Assembly: GCF_900167975.1 (NCBI RefSeq)
Contig: NZ_FUZU01000002.1
Span: 1,185,501 to 1,249,500, forward strand
From: Ohtaekwangia koreensis
GTDB lineage: Bacteria > Bacteroidota > Bacteroidia > Cytophagales > Cyclobacteriaceae
Direction: 5' to 3'
DNA length: 64,000 nt
The notes below the pieces were generated by a model. It saw nothing but the letters and a program-made list of their open reading frames with translations. It searched no databases and was not told where the DNA came from. Made by a program: the position numbers and the translations under genes. Every line of letters starts with the position of its first letter. Within the stretch, counting starts at the first letter, position 1. This document shows positions 15,797 through 25,615 of the stretch, piece after piece.

Positions 15797-18700
15797 ATGA
15801 TCCGCTACCTGTTGCTGGCAATGAGCATAGTGCTCACGACTGCCGCTGCTGCTCAAAAAATTCCGTTGATACATTCTGGAGAAGTAATCACGCAAGCCAC
15901 AGCGCTATATGATTCCGGGAAATATGAAGACGCTATAGCGAAATTTCTGACTGTCCCAAAGCGTGATACAAACTATGTATACATGCTTTCGGAACTTGCC
16001 ATGGCGTACAATGCGAACAAGCAATTCGATAAAGCAATAGCAACGTGTGAAGAAGCGCTTGCTGTTCCATCTATATATAAGGCACATTTGCTCCGCTCAC
16101 AAGCGGTGGCACTTGATAAAAGAGGCGATTTCGAGAAATCCGTAGCCTTGTTCAAAAAAGCTATAGCACTATATCCGTTTGATCATTCGCTACAGTATAA
16201 CCTGGGCATCACGTACTATAATCATAAAGATTACGAGAAGGCCATTGATTGCTTTTTTAACGTGTTAGCGATTAATCCATTCCATCCCGGTAGTCATTTG
16301 AATTTAGGGAAGATTGCTGTAGGCCAGGGAAGAAAGACGCATGCTATACTTTCGTTCGGAATGTACCTCGGTATAAACAATGACGACAACTCGGTGCTGG
16401 TATATGCCGACAAAGTATTATCGAACCAGGTAGAAGATGAAGGAACGTTACCCGTTATAGGTTCAAATGGATGTGAAAAACTCGATCAGATCCTTCGTGC
16501 AAAGCTTGCACTCGATAAAAACTTCAAATCAAAAATAGATGTTGACGCAGCGGTTGTAAAACAGTACGAAATGTTCTTTGAACAACTCAGCATCATTAAT
16601 ACTTCTGGTGATGACCGCTGGGTAAATTACTATTTGCCAATCTATAAAACGATCAAGGAGAATAATATCGTTGAGCCCTATATGTTTCATATACTCGCCT
16701 CTGCTAACAATGATGTAGTACGGAAATGGCGCAAGAAGAATGAGAAGTCGCTAAGCACGTTCTACGCAGCTGTAAACGAACAGCTGCGCAACAAACGCGC
16801 TATAGCAGATGGATCGCAGGTTGGCTTTGATAAACCTATACCGGCTTGGTTTGATGATAACTATAAGCTTGATGCATTGGGAGTAGAGCAAGGTGAAAAA
16901 CGAATTGGACGATGGATATACTTTCACAACAACCTGGAGCGGTCGGCAGAAGGGACTTATGACGATAAAGGTGAAAAGATAGGGGTATGGAAATACTATC
17001 TGAATACAAGCGAGTTAAAAACGGTCGAAAATTATGCTACCGGTGAAGTCACAGCATTTTATCCAGACGGTTCCAAGCGACAGCATTTCTTTTTAAAGAA
17101 TGATGTTATTGAAGGTGAGGTAGAGTTATATCACCCTTGTGGTGGCTTGCGTGAAAAACTGATCTATAAAGCCGGTAAGCGAAATGGTAAAGGTGAATCG
17201 TTCTACCCGAACGGGAAAACCGATATGGTATATGAATATACAGACGACAAAGCTACCGGTGTATTTATAGGATATTATTCAAATGGACAGATCTATAACA
17301 AGAGTCCTTATAAAAATGATTTACTGGATGGCACATACGAGGAGTACTATGCCAATGGAAAGCTAAAAACAAAAGGTACCTATATAAATAATAAATCAGA
17401 TGGCGTCTGGAATTATTACTATATCAACGGACGCCTTGAAAAATCGGGAACATTTAAGGCTGGCAATGCGGTTGGTGAGTGGACGTTTTACGATACACAC
17501 GGAAATATATCTGAGAAGCGAAATCTGAATGCGGAAGGAGTATACCGCGGGGACAATACATTTTATAGCGATGGCAAAATAGCTTCCATCCAAACCTATA
17601 AAAATGATCTGCTTGTGAAATTGGTATACCTCAATAAGGATGGAAAAGAGCTCACTAAAGCAGAAAGTGGAAGCGGTACATTCACGGCAAAAACATTTTA
17701 TCCTACCGGACATTTAAATGGCGAAGGCAGCTATAAAAAAGGAAAAGCCGAAGGTGTCTGGAGATACTATCAGCCGGAAGGGAGAAAACTGAGCGAGTAT
17801 ACCTATGTGAATGGGCTTATCCAGGGCGAAGGAACTGAGTACCATAGAAACGGCCAAAAGAAATTCAGCTTCCAGTATAAAGACGGTAACTACCATGGAT
17901 ACTATCAGGAATTTTATCCAAATGGGAAAGTAAAAGAAGAGGGCTGGATGCAAGACGGCCAGCGTCAGCAACAGTGGCTTAGCTATTATGCAGATGGTGT
18001 GTTGGAGTCAGACGCATACTATTTGAATGACGAGTTGACGGGAGAATATTATGAATATAATAATGATGGAAACCTTGGCGCGGTAACTGTATTTGAGGGT
18101 GGTCGTGTGGAGGATATGAAAGTCTATGACCTGAAGGGCAACCTGAAAACAAAGCAGCGTGCTGACGGGAACAAAAAAATCGTTGAGACATTTCACACTA
18201 CGAAAAAATTACAGTCACAATTCGTTTTACTATGTGGTAACTATATAGACAATCAGACGAAGTGGTTCCCGGATGGAAATATTCTCCTCACCTATAACAT
18301 GATGTCGGGTAAACGACATGGTACATATCAATACAAATACATGAATGACCAGCTGGAAATTGATGGACAGTATGTCAACGGTTCGCCTGAAGGTCAGTGG
18401 AAAGGATACTATAGTAACGGACAGCTGGACTATATGGGAAAATATGTACAGGGTAATCATGATAGTACCTGGACCTTCTATTACATGCATGGAAAGATTT
18501 CATCTACCATTTCTTTCCTGAAAGATGAACGTCATGGTATAGCACGCTTTAATTCTCCGGAAGGGATTCCGGTTCTTGAGAAATTATACCATGAAGGTGA
18601 CCTGGTTGCTTTCCGCGCAGCAAATACAAAAAGTGAATTTGGTGAGTGGGTGCCGTTCACAGGAAACGAAGTGATCAAAGCTATACATCCGAATGGAACA

Positions 18701-19027
18701 ACGGCCATTGAAGAACCGTATAAGAATGGCACGATGAATGGTGCAAAACGAATCTATTTCAGTAATGGTAAACTTTATAGCGAGTATAATTACAAGGATG
18801 GTGACTATGAAGGTGCTTTCAAGGTATTTTACCCCAGTGGACAGTTACGCGAGAAAGGTGAATATAAAGATGACGGGCTGGACGGTATCAATGAAGAATA
18901 CTACGAAGACGGCAAGCTGCTGAAGCAGGAAACGTACACAAGGGGTGCTCGCAACGGAAGGGCTGTAGTAAATAAAAAAGATGGTAAATCTAAAGTGATG
19001 AATTTCTGGTGGGGCATTCCTGAGTAA
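15797..19027 (+). CDS. Very large secreted TPR and YwqK/MORN-like repeat protein
   Basis: 1076 residues with an N-terminal signal peptide (cleavage after AAAAQ). Residues about 33-205 are tetratricopeptide repeats. From about 370 to 1060 I count by eye some 20 units of the pattern G-x-W-x-Y-Y-x-x-G-x-L, the MORN-like repeat of the YwqK family (examples EYYANGKLK, EFYPNGKVK, GYYSNGQLD). These repeats form stacked beta-hairpins and probably an extended rod outside the inner membrane. Database labels such as YwqK antitoxin come from repeat similarity and should not be read as a toxin-antitoxin function. Two DUF3857 genes follow on the same strand. Exact function unknown. Confidence 0.88.
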   Translation: MIRYLLLAMSIVLTTAAAAQKIPLIHSGEVITQATALYDSGKYEDAIAKFLTVPKRDTNYVYMLSELAMAYNANKQFDKAIATCEEALAVPSIYKAHLLRSQAVALDKRGDFEKSVALFKKAIALYPFDHSLQYNLGITYYNHKDYEKAIDCFFNVLAINPFHPGSHLNLGKIAVGQGRKTHAILSFGMYLGINNDDNSVLVYADKVLSNQVEDEGTLPVIGSNGCEKLDQILRAKLALDKNFKSKIDVDAAVVKQYEMFFEQLSIINTSGDDRWVNYYLPIYKTIKENNIVEPYMFHILASANNDVVRKWRKKNEKSLSTFYAAVNEQLRNKRAIADGSQVGFDKPIPAWFDDNYKLDALGVEQGEKRIGRWIYFHNNLERSAEGTYDDKGEKIGVWKYYLNTSELKTVENYATGEVTAFYPDGSKRQHFFLKNDVIEGEVELYHPCGGLREKLIYKAGKRNGKGESFYPNGKTDMVYEYTDDKATGVFIGYYSNGQIYNKSPYKNDLLDGTYEEYYANGKLKTKGTYINNKSDGVWNYYYINGRLEKSGTFKAGNAVGEWTFYDTHGNISEKRNLNAEGVYRGDNTFYSDGKIASIQTYKNDLLVKLVYLNKDGKELTKAESGSGTFTAKTFYPTGHLNGEGSYKKGKAEGVWRYYQPEGRKLSEYTYVNGLIQGEGTEYHRNGQKKFSFQYKDGNYHGYYQEFYPNGKVKEEGWMQDGQRQQQWLSYYADGVLESDAYYLNDELTGEYYEYNNDGNLGAVTVFEGGRVEDMKVYDLKGNLKTKQRADGNKKIVETFHTTKKLQSQFVLLCGNYIDNQTKWFPDGNILLTYNMMSGKRHGTYQYKYMNDQLEIDGQYVNGSPEGQWKGYYSNGQLDYMGKYVQGNHDSTWTFYYMHGKISSTISFLKDERHGIARFNSPEGIPVLEKLYHEGDLVAFRAANTKSEFGEWVPFTGNEVIKAIHPNGTTAIEEPYKNGTMNGAKRIYFSNGKLYSEYNYKDGDYEGAFKVFYPSGQLREKGEYKDDGLDGINEEYYEDGKLLKQETYTRGARNGRAVVNKKDGKSKVMNFWWGIPE

Positions 19028-19119
19028 ATAAAGCATTTGAGCCGTGAAGCTATAAATGTACTCAGGCATGACTTGATGCTAATAGCTGACCGTTCATGCA
19101 TGCGACTTATAAAATATAT

Positions 19120-21048
19120 ATGAAAAAAATCCTCTTTTGTTTGATTCTGTTGCCCGGAAGTTTTTTGGTCAGCAAAGCACAGTCAAGTGATGTGTGGCAG
19201 CAGTTCAAGGATAAATTTCCAGACGAACCTGCTGTTTTTGTGGAGCGTTCGGAAGTGCTGAATATTATACCGACTGGTGATTCACTTCGCGCCTATCTTG
19301 ATGTTACTGAAGATGTACTTCACCTGAAGGAACAAACCGATATGTTTTCAGGGAAGCGGGTATACGGTTCACACTTTAATCAGGTGGCAAACATTAAAGC
19401 CAAAACACTGGTGTGGGACAAGAATCGGTATAAAGAAATGAACGTATCCAATTTTAAAAAGAATAGCGATCGGAGTGCTGGTATATTTTATGATGACTCC
19501 TATTACTATTCATTCGACTTTCCTTCGGTAGCATCACGGAACAGAACGCAACTGGAGTATCGTGAAAACTTAAAAGATGTACGCTTTATTCCCGGGTATG
19601 TATTTACAAGCTATCTGCCGCATGGCAAATCCAGCTATACGATAAAGACAACAAAAGATGTTGAGCTGATGTATCAGGTTCTGCACGATGATAAAAAACA
19701 AATTGAATTCAAGAAGACCGAGAAGGGAAATATAGTAACATACGAATGGACAGGCCAGTTTTTGCCCGCATTAAAAACAGAAGAGAGCAGTCCTTCCATT
19801 CGGTACTTTGTTCCGCACGTAGTGTGTTATGTTAAGTCCTATAAAACAAAAAAAGGACAGGTAAATGTACTGTCCAATCTCAACGACCTATATCATTGGT
19901 ACTATACTTTCGTGGAGAAACTGAATACGGAGAATTCTCCGGAGCTTGTAGCGGCAGTCGAGAAGATCAAGACAGAAAGTAAATCTGAGTTGGAGACCGT
20001 GAAGAAAGTTTATTATTGGGTGCAGGATAATATTCAATATATAGCTTTTGAACAAGGCATGCGCGGGCTAATTCCGCACAACGGCTCGTATGTGTGTGAG
20101 AAGCGTTATGGTGATTGCAAGGACATGGCAAACCTGATTGTAAACATGCTACAGATTGCAGGTATAAAGGCATATCATACATGGATTGGAACACGCGATC
20201 TCCCGTATCGTTATTCGGAAGTACCCACGCCACTGGTCGATAATCACATGATTGCAACCTATATATCTAAGGACGGCCAATATTATTTTCTGGACGGTAC
20301 CAGCGATCATACTGCTTTTGGATATCCTTCCTCTATGATACAAGGTAAAGAAGCGTTGATTGGTTTAGATGCTAACCGGTACGAAGTAAAGGAAGTGCCC
20401 GTAATTGCAAAAGAAAAGAATGTGATGACCGACTCCATGCAGGTGAAGCTGGAAGGCAATCAATTGAGCGGTACAGGCAGCAGTACATTGAGCGGATATC
20501 CGAAAGTGTTTGGTGGATATGAGCTCGATCGTTCCGAACAAGACGATGTAAAGCGGTATGTTACCAAGTTAGTAGGGAAAGGCAGTAACAAGTTCTTTCT
20601 GGATAAATATACCCTCACCTCTTTAGAAGATCGTGATCGGGCAACACGTATTGACTATAGCTTTCGCCTCGCGGATTATTTTCAGAAGCTTGGCGATGAA
20701 CTCTATATAAACCTTAATCTTAACAAAGATTACTATAACGACTTTATCAATATAGCTTCGCGCAAGTCTCCGCGGGAATCCGAGTATAAATATGTGAAGT
20801 ACGAAGTAATCGAGATGACTATTCCCGAAGGATATATAGTGGAGTATTTGCCACCTAATGTAAAGAACGATGGAGCCGTTCTCGGATGTGACATTACCTA
20901 TGAGCAAGTTCGTGGTAAGATCATTGTCTCTAAGAAGTTCTATCTGGACTATATCCTGTTGGCGCCAGATCAGTTTGCTCGTTGGAATGAATCCATCAAA
21001 CAGATTAGCGAAAGCTATAAAGAATCTATAATACTTAAGAAGAAATAA
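19120..21048 (+). CDS. DUF3857 / transglutaminase-like protein, catalytic triad present
   Basis: Exported protein (signal peptide ending SKAQ; start at 19120 chosen because it gives a normal signal peptide). The order is an N-terminal DUF3857 beta domain, a transglutaminase-like domain with the papain-type triad Cys333 (YGDCKDMA), His376 (VDNHMIA) and Asp392 (FLDGTSD), and a C-terminal DUF3858-like beta domain. Proteins of this build are common in Bacteroidota; substrates are unknown, but the fold suggests amide cleavage or crosslinking in the periplasm. The related gene downstream begins 4 bases after this stop, so they are co-expressed. Confidence 0.9.
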   Translation: MKKILFCLILLPGSFLVSKAQSSDVWQQFKDKFPDEPAVFVERSEVLNIIPTGDSLRAYLDVTEDVLHLKEQTDMFSGKRVYGSHFNQVANIKAKTLVWDKNRYKEMNVSNFKKNSDRSAGIFYDDSYYYSFDFPSVASRNRTQLEYRENLKDVRFIPGYVFTSYLPHGKSSYTIKTTKDVELMYQVLHDDKKQIEFKKTEKGNIVTYEWTGQFLPALKTEESSPSIRYFVPHVVCYVKSYKTKKGQVNVLSNLNDLYHWYYTFVEKLNTENSPELVAAVEKIKTESKSELETVKKVYYWVQDNIQYIAFEQGMRGLIPHNGSYVCEKRYGDCKDMANLIVNMLQIAGIKAYHTWIGTRDLPYRYSEVPTPLVDNHMIATYISKDGQYYFLDGTSDHTAFGYPSSMIQGKEALIGLDANRYEVKEVPVIAKEKNVMTDSMQVKLEGNQLSGTGSSTLSGYPKVFGGYELDRSEQDDVKRYVTKLVGKGSNKFFLDKYTLTSLEDRDRATRIDYSFRLADYFQKLGDELYINLNLNKDYYNDFINIASRKSPRESEYKYVKYEVIEMTIPEGYIVEYLPPNVKNDGAVLGCDITYEQVRGKIIVSKKFYLDYILLAPDQFARWNESIKQISESYKESIILKKK

Positions 21049-21052
21049 AAAT

Positions 21053-23011
21053 ATGAATAAGAAGTTTTGGGCTATCGCTGGGTTTGTACTCTTAGCAGTC
21101 ACGACCTTGGCCGCTGAAATAAAACCGTATGAATGGGAGAAGAACCGCAGCCGGTATACGCTTTCAGCAAGTGAAAAAGATTTAACCGAAATTATCCTCA
21201 AGCAGCACTCGCAGTACGAGTATGTATTGGAAGATAACCAGTTCCTGATGTATGCCACCACGCATCGCATCATCTTTGTCAATAATACGGAAGCTATTCA
21301 AAAGCACAATCGAATTGTTATTTCGATGAATAGCACGATAGACCTGATTGATCTGAAAGCACGCGCTATCAATAAAGACGGGAAAGCGAGCTACTTCGAC
21401 AAGAGCAACCTGAAAGAATTAAAAGAGGAAGAGAGCGGCAACGCCTACCGGATCTTTGCTATTGAAGGTATAGAGCTTGGTAGTGAAATCGAATATTACT
21501 TTACTAGAAAAATGCGCGCCAACCTTTTTGACAGGGTATATATGCAGTTCGATGCTCCGGTGAAGGCGAGTTCTTTTCTGCTCACATGTCCGAGCCACCT
21601 TAAATTTGACTTCAAGGCATACCAGGGATTCCCGGAGGTAAAGCAAGAACAAAATGACAACAAAGAGTTGAATCAATATATAGCAGTGATGAAAGATGTG
21701 CCTGCTATGAAGAAGGAAGCCTTCTCGTATTTTGATGCTAACCGTAAACGGATTGAATTCAAACTGGCGTATAATACTGCGCGTTCACAATCACGTTTAT
21801 ATACTTGGGATGAAGCTGCCAAAACGTTTTATTCTCTTTTGTTCACAACCTCCAAAGACGATGATAAGGCGTTGGAGAAATTTTTTAAAACGCTGGGTGA
21901 TGATGCGTCCAAGGCAACGGAGTTGCGCATCAAAAATATAGAGCAGAAAGTGAAGACAACGGTAAATGTAAACCGCGAACGGAGTGAAGAGTCGTTGTCG
22001 CAGGTATCGTCTGTTATCAAAAATAAAATTGCATCGCGTGATGGCATGGCGAAGTTGTTCATTAAAACTTTTGAAAAGGCAGGTATTAAATGTTATCCGG
22101 TAATAACCTGTAGTCGCGAGCAACTTAAGTTCGATGGAAGTTTTGATTCATGGTCGTACCTGGATGATTATATACTATATTTTCCTGACACCAAGGGATT
22201 TCTGGCGCCGTATGTTTTTGAGACGCGTTATCCGTTGATCCCTGCAGAATTTACTGCGACTCGTGGATTATTTATAGAGCCCTTTGCTGTAGGTGAAATG
22301 AAATCCGCGCTCGCATCTGTGGAAGATATACCGGCCGCAGATTATCAGTTAAGCAGCGACAACCTGGATATGGACGTTTCCTTTGCCAATGATCTTTCCT
22401 CTACGACTATCAAGCAGAAAAGAGAATTCGGAGGTTATAACGCAATGTTTTTTGCACCGTATTACGACATCATGACGGAAGAGCAACGCACACGCATGAT
22501 CGAGGAACTAACCAAGCAGACCGCTCCCGATGCATCTATTGTTAAATGGAGTGGTAAATCTTTCCCCGAAAAACAAGCTGGTAATTTCCTGATTGATGTT
22601 GATTTCAATTCATCACACTTTTTGGAAAAGGCAGGACCGCGAATTTTATTCAAAGCTGGTGAGCTAATCGGACCGCAGGTAGAAATGTACCGCGATGATC
22701 AACGTGTAACGGAAGTGGAGAACGAGTTCAACAGGGGTTACGACCGTAAGATAAAAATACACATCCCATCAGGGTATACTGTAAAAAATCCACAGGATTT
22801 AAAGATGGATATAACTTACAAGGACAAGGATAAGACTCCTTTCCTCTTTCAGTCGGATTATACTTTGAGTGATAATGTACTTGAGATCACCATTAAGGAA
22901 TATTATAAAGAGATTTTTGCACCCCTGGCGCGTTATGAGGATTTCAGAAAAGTGATCAACGCTTCTGCCGACTTTAACAAAGTGACGTTGGTGTTGGAGA
23001 AAAATAAATAG
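21053..23011 (+). CDS. DUF3857 protein with inactivated transglutaminase-like domain
   Basis: Paralogue of the preceding protein with the same domain order and a signal peptide (ending TTLAAE). Aligning the transglutaminase core by eye, the active Cys of the partner (GDCKDMA) is replaced here (ASRDGMA), and the segment that should bring the His (VDNHMIA) reads SYLDDYI. It therefore appears catalytically dead while the fold is kept (KAGIKCYPVIT matches IAGIKAYHTWI of its partner). A structural or regulatory partner role is inference. 652 residues; followed by a terminator hairpin. Confidence 0.88.
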   Translation: MNKKFWAIAGFVLLAVTTLAAEIKPYEWEKNRSRYTLSASEKDLTEIILKQHSQYEYVLEDNQFLMYATTHRIIFVNNTEAIQKHNRIVISMNSTIDLIDLKARAINKDGKASYFDKSNLKELKEEESGNAYRIFAIEGIELGSEIEYYFTRKMRANLFDRVYMQFDAPVKASSFLLTCPSHLKFDFKAYQGFPEVKQEQNDNKELNQYIAVMKDVPAMKKEAFSYFDANRKRIEFKLAYNTARSQSRLYTWDEAAKTFYSLLFTTSKDDDKALEKFFKTLGDDASKATELRIKNIEQKVKTTVNVNRERSEESLSQVSSVIKNKIASRDGMAKLFIKTFEKAGIKCYPVITCSREQLKFDGSFDSWSYLDDYILYFPDTKGFLAPYVFETRYPLIPAEFTATRGLFIEPFAVGEMKSALASVEDIPAADYQLSSDNLDMDVSFANDLSSTTIKQKREFGGYNAMFFAPYYDIMTEEQRTRMIEELTKQTAPDASIVKWSGKSFPEKQAGNFLIDVDFNSSHFLEKAGPRILFKAGELIGPQVEMYRDDQRVTEVENEFNRGYDRKIKIHIPSGYTVKNPQDLKMDITYKDKDKTPFLFQSDYTLSDNVLEITIKEYYKEIFAPLARYEDFRKVINASADFNKVTLVLEKNK

Positions 23012-23032
23012 GACACTACAATGCAATATATC

Positions 23033-23070
23033 ACGGTCATGCTATATCTATAGTATGACCGTATTTTTTT
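23033..23070 (+). terminator. Terminator after the DUF3857 pair
   Basis: ACGGTCAT at 23033-23040 pairs with ATGACCGT at 23055-23062 across a 14-base AT-rich loop and is followed by seven or more T. It lies between convergent genes and serves the plus strand. Confidence 0.85.
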
Positions 23071-23082
23071 TATGATACTATT

Positions 23083-23835
23083 CTAAAGATAATATTCACC
23101 ACGTGCATTGACATGCACGGTGTTAATCTTCCTGGTCTTCTCGAAATCAAGATAAACCTTTTGCAGGTTGCTCCAGAAAGTCAGCAATGCAGGAGCACTG
23201 CTAAACTCATGCGTTAACTGAGTATATCCTGCGGCATCAAGTCTGGCCGGAAAAATGTGAACTGGTATACCGATCTGCCCGTTGTTTTTGGCTTCTACAG
23301 CAAGTATATAGAGCTCTTTGATTTTGTCATCGGTAACTGGAATACATCCGACAGTAACACAATTGCCGTGAATATAAATAGATCCGCCAGGGCGTTTTGC
23401 ATCGCTTAATATTTTATCAGAGGCATTCGGATAATTTATACCAAGTGATAAATGAAAATTGCTTAGTGGATTAAAATGATTGATTTGGTATACGCCTTCC
23501 GGAATCTGCAAGTCACCTTCTTTCCGTTTCGGTCCTAAAATCCCCGATGAAGCACAAAAATCGTACGTGTTGAGAAGCGTATATTCTGATTTTGTTTTCT
23601 CCCGGATCCATACTTCCAGTTTTCTTTCTTTTTTAAAAGTGCGTATAAAAATATGAGCTCCGGTAATATTCAGATGCTGCCGGTTGAAGTACTGTTTAAC
23701 GGTTTCTTCCTTTTCGTCATAAGCATTTTTTACCCGTTCAAATTTTTGTTGTTGTTGCTTAAATGAGCCAGTTTGAACTAAAATTGTGGCCATAATGAAA
23801 AGCAGGTTCATTCTTCTGAATGTTTGAATAATCAT
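23083..23835 (-). CDS. L,D-transpeptidase family protein (YkuD domain)
   Basis: YkuD/ErfK-type catalytic domain at about residues 60-190 with the signature HGNCVTVGCIPV: His156 and nucleophile Cys164 of the H-x6-GC motif. Such enzymes make 3-3 crosslinks in peptidoglycan or attach proteins to it, or act as hydrolases in this family's murein peptide amidase branch. The N-terminus has a hydrophobic stretch (about 10-24) compatible with an export signal or anchor. The 70 residues after the active site are outside the core and unknown. 250 residues, transcribed alone. Confidence 0.88.
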   Translation of the reverse strand: MIIQTFRRMNLLFIMATILVQTGSFKQQQQKFERVKNAYDEKEETVKQYFNRQHLNITGAHIFIRTFKKERKLEVWIREKTKSEYTLLNTYDFCASSGILGPKRKEGDLQIPEGVYQINHFNPLSNFHLSLGINYPNASDKILSDAKRPGGSIYIHGNCVTVGCIPVTDDKIKELYILAVEAKNNGQIGIPVHIFPARLDAAGYTQLTHEFSSAPALLTFWSNLQKVYLDFEKTRKINTVHVNARGEYYL

Positions 23836-23963
23836 TTAAATTACAAATGTTTTAGAAAGATAAAAGCAGGCATTTTGGGCGAGATAGGATAGTGCCTCGA
23901 AAAGTTAAGGTTGAATGTTCTATACAGATATATCTGAAATCAACGACTAATAAGGTTAGCAAT

Positions 23964-24779
23964 ATGATTGCGATTTACATTTTAGTGGCGTTAGCCAGTT
24001 CAATTGTAACGGCTTTGGTTTTTTATTGGCTTGACAAAAGAAAGGAAACAAGACGTGCCGCTCAAGTTAATGACCCCACCGTTGAACATATACCATGGTC
24101 GCGTGTGAATGAATTTATTGAGCACGACCGCCAAAGAATTTCCAGTGACTTGCATGATGACCTTGGAACAGTACTGAGTCTTATACACCTCGACCTTGAT
24201 CTGGTGATGCGTGAAGCAGACTCACTCCCCCCGCACATTGAGGCGAAGCTTATTGTGGTAAAGCGCAATCTCAATCGCACGATAGAAAGCATTCGCAATA
24301 TCATCTGGAATCTTTCGCCCGATTTTATAGAGGGCATGAGTTTAAATTTTGCCATTCGCGAATTGTGTCATAAACTCGATGCGCTCAAAGGAACGCACAT
24401 GCATTTTGTGCAGAGCGGTAACCCGGTGCCCATCAATCAGCGACAGAAGTTAAATTTATTCAGGATGGTGCAGGAATTGTTTTCCAATGCGATCAAACAT
24501 TCTAACGCCTGGAATATATCTGTACACTTGCATTGGGATGAAGAGTTGCTTACGATAACCGTTGAAGACGATGGCTCCGACTACAGACGGAAAGAGAATG
24601 AAGAGAAAACTTCGGGCATGGGAACGATCAACCTTGCAAAACGCGCCAAGAGTATAGGAGCAACTTTCCGCAGAGAGCCTATAGCACCAAGAGGTCTTCG
24701 CGTAATTATTGAATTCAATCCTCGGCAAAAAGATAATGCAGATAAATTTCCAGTAATGCCTTTGAGTGCGTCAGCCTAG
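23964..24779 (+). CDS. Sensor histidine kinase, NarL-partner type (HisKA_3)
   Basis: The start at 23964 gives one N-terminal membrane segment directly after the first Met and no periplasmic sensor domain. The dimerisation helix has DLHDDLGTVLSLIHLDLDL with phospho-accepting His64. The ATPase domain has the N box ELFSNAIKHSNA and the G box GMGTINLAKRAKSIGA. 271 residues. Kinases of this type pair with LuxR/NarL regulators, and exactly such a regulator lies opposite, overlapping 9 bases at the 3' ends. What it senses cannot be read; without an extracytoplasmic domain the signal may be membrane-related or cytoplasmic. Confidence 0.92.
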   Translation: MIAIYILVALASSIVTALVFYWLDKRKETRRAAQVNDPTVEHIPWSRVNEFIEHDRQRISSDLHDDLGTVLSLIHLDLDLVMREADSLPPHIEAKLIVVKRNLNRTIESIRNIIWNLSPDFIEGMSLNFAIRELCHKLDALKGTHMHFVQSGNPVPINQRQKLNLFRMVQELFSNAIKHSNAWNISVHLHWDEELLTITVEDDGSDYRRKENEEKTSGMGTINLAKRAKSIGATFRREPIAPRGLRVIIEFNPRQKDNADKFPVMPLSASA

Positions 24780-25403
24780 CACTCCGTTTTTATAGGCGTA
24801 TGATATCAACTCCGCTACATTGCTGGTCTGCGTTTTACGAAGCATGTCTTCGCGATAGCTGTTGATTGTATTTTCTTTCAACGATAAACGTTCTGCAATT
24901 TCCTTACTTGATTTCCCTAACTTCAGGTACATCAGGATATCTGCTTCACGCTTACTGAAGCGAACCGATGGCGCATTGGAAACCTTCTCTTCTTTAAGTA
25001 TAGAAGGGTGTATCATAGTCGTGATATACTGTTGGCCTGCCAGTACAGTCTCCACTGCTTTTTTTATTTCCTGCGATTCACTATTCTTCAAAAGAAAACC
25101 ATGTACACCAGCTTGCACCAGGTGTGTGATCATAGCCTCTCCGTTGTATTGCGTAAGAATAATAATACGTGTATCAGGATGGTCTAGCATAACCTGCTTT
25201 GCCACCTCCATGCCATTCATACCCGGCATACCAATATCCAGTAAAAGCAGATCGAATCGATGATGACGCATCTGATCGAATGCTTCAACACCACTACTCG
25301 CCTGGCGTACTTTAGCATTTGGATATAGTTTATTTAATACGAGAGTTAGTCCTTCGCGAAAAAGCGCTTGATCGTCAACGGTAAGGATGGATAACGGCTT
25401 CAT
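24771..25403 (-). CDS. Response regulator, LuxR/NarL family
   Basis: Receiver domain (about 1-120) with phospho-accepting Asp56 in LLLLDIGMPG, acidic pair Asp10-Asp11 and the conserved Lys in LLKNSES. Its LuxR-type helix-turn-helix (about 145-205) shows FSKREADILMYLKLGKSSKEIA. The start at 25403 removes a non-conserved 14-residue extension. 210 residues. Its 3' end overlaps that of the histidine kinase gene on the other strand, so the probable cognate pair is convergent rather than in one operon. A candidate promoter lies about 100 bases upstream. Confidence 0.93.
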   Translation of the reverse strand: MKPLSILTVDDQALFREGLTLVLNKLYPNAKVRQASSGVEAFDQMRHHRFDLLLLDIGMPGMNGMEVAKQVMLDHPDTRIIILTQYNGEAMITHLVQAGVHGFLLKNSESQEIKKAVETVLAGQQYITTMIHPSILKEEKVSNAPSVRFSKREADILMYLKLGKSSKEIAERLSLKENTINSYREDMLRKTQTSNVAELISYAYKNGVLG

Positions 25404-25503
25404 GAATAGATTTATTTTGAAAAGCTTTCCTCCAATATTCCTCAAAAATAAGATGAAATTGACACCGGATTTTTAAGGTTTGCTGTAAAATATTTTTACA
25501 GTA

Positions 25504-25511
25504 CAAAGGTA
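25504..25511 (-). promoter_or_regulatory. Candidate -7 promoter element of the response regulator
   Basis: Minus strand reads TACCTTTG, a full TAnnTTTG match, about 100 bases before the regulator start. Just downstream in the transcript direction is a near-perfect palindrome at 25483-25501 (CTGTAAAA-TAT-TTTTACAG), placed where an operator or autoregulatory site could sit. No clear -33 element. Confidence 0.4.
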
Positions 25512-25615
25512 AATAAATTCCAACACAAGGAATTATATAATTTATAGCTGCGGGAACGGTATCATTTTTTCAAGAGAATTAGCGATGTTGTGATATATAG
25601 TTATTGTATCGGTAA

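Noticed and set aside
15797-19027. YwqK antitoxin of a toxin-antitoxin pair
   Set aside because: The protein is a large secreted repeat protein and no small toxin gene lies next to it; the label reflects repeat similarity only.
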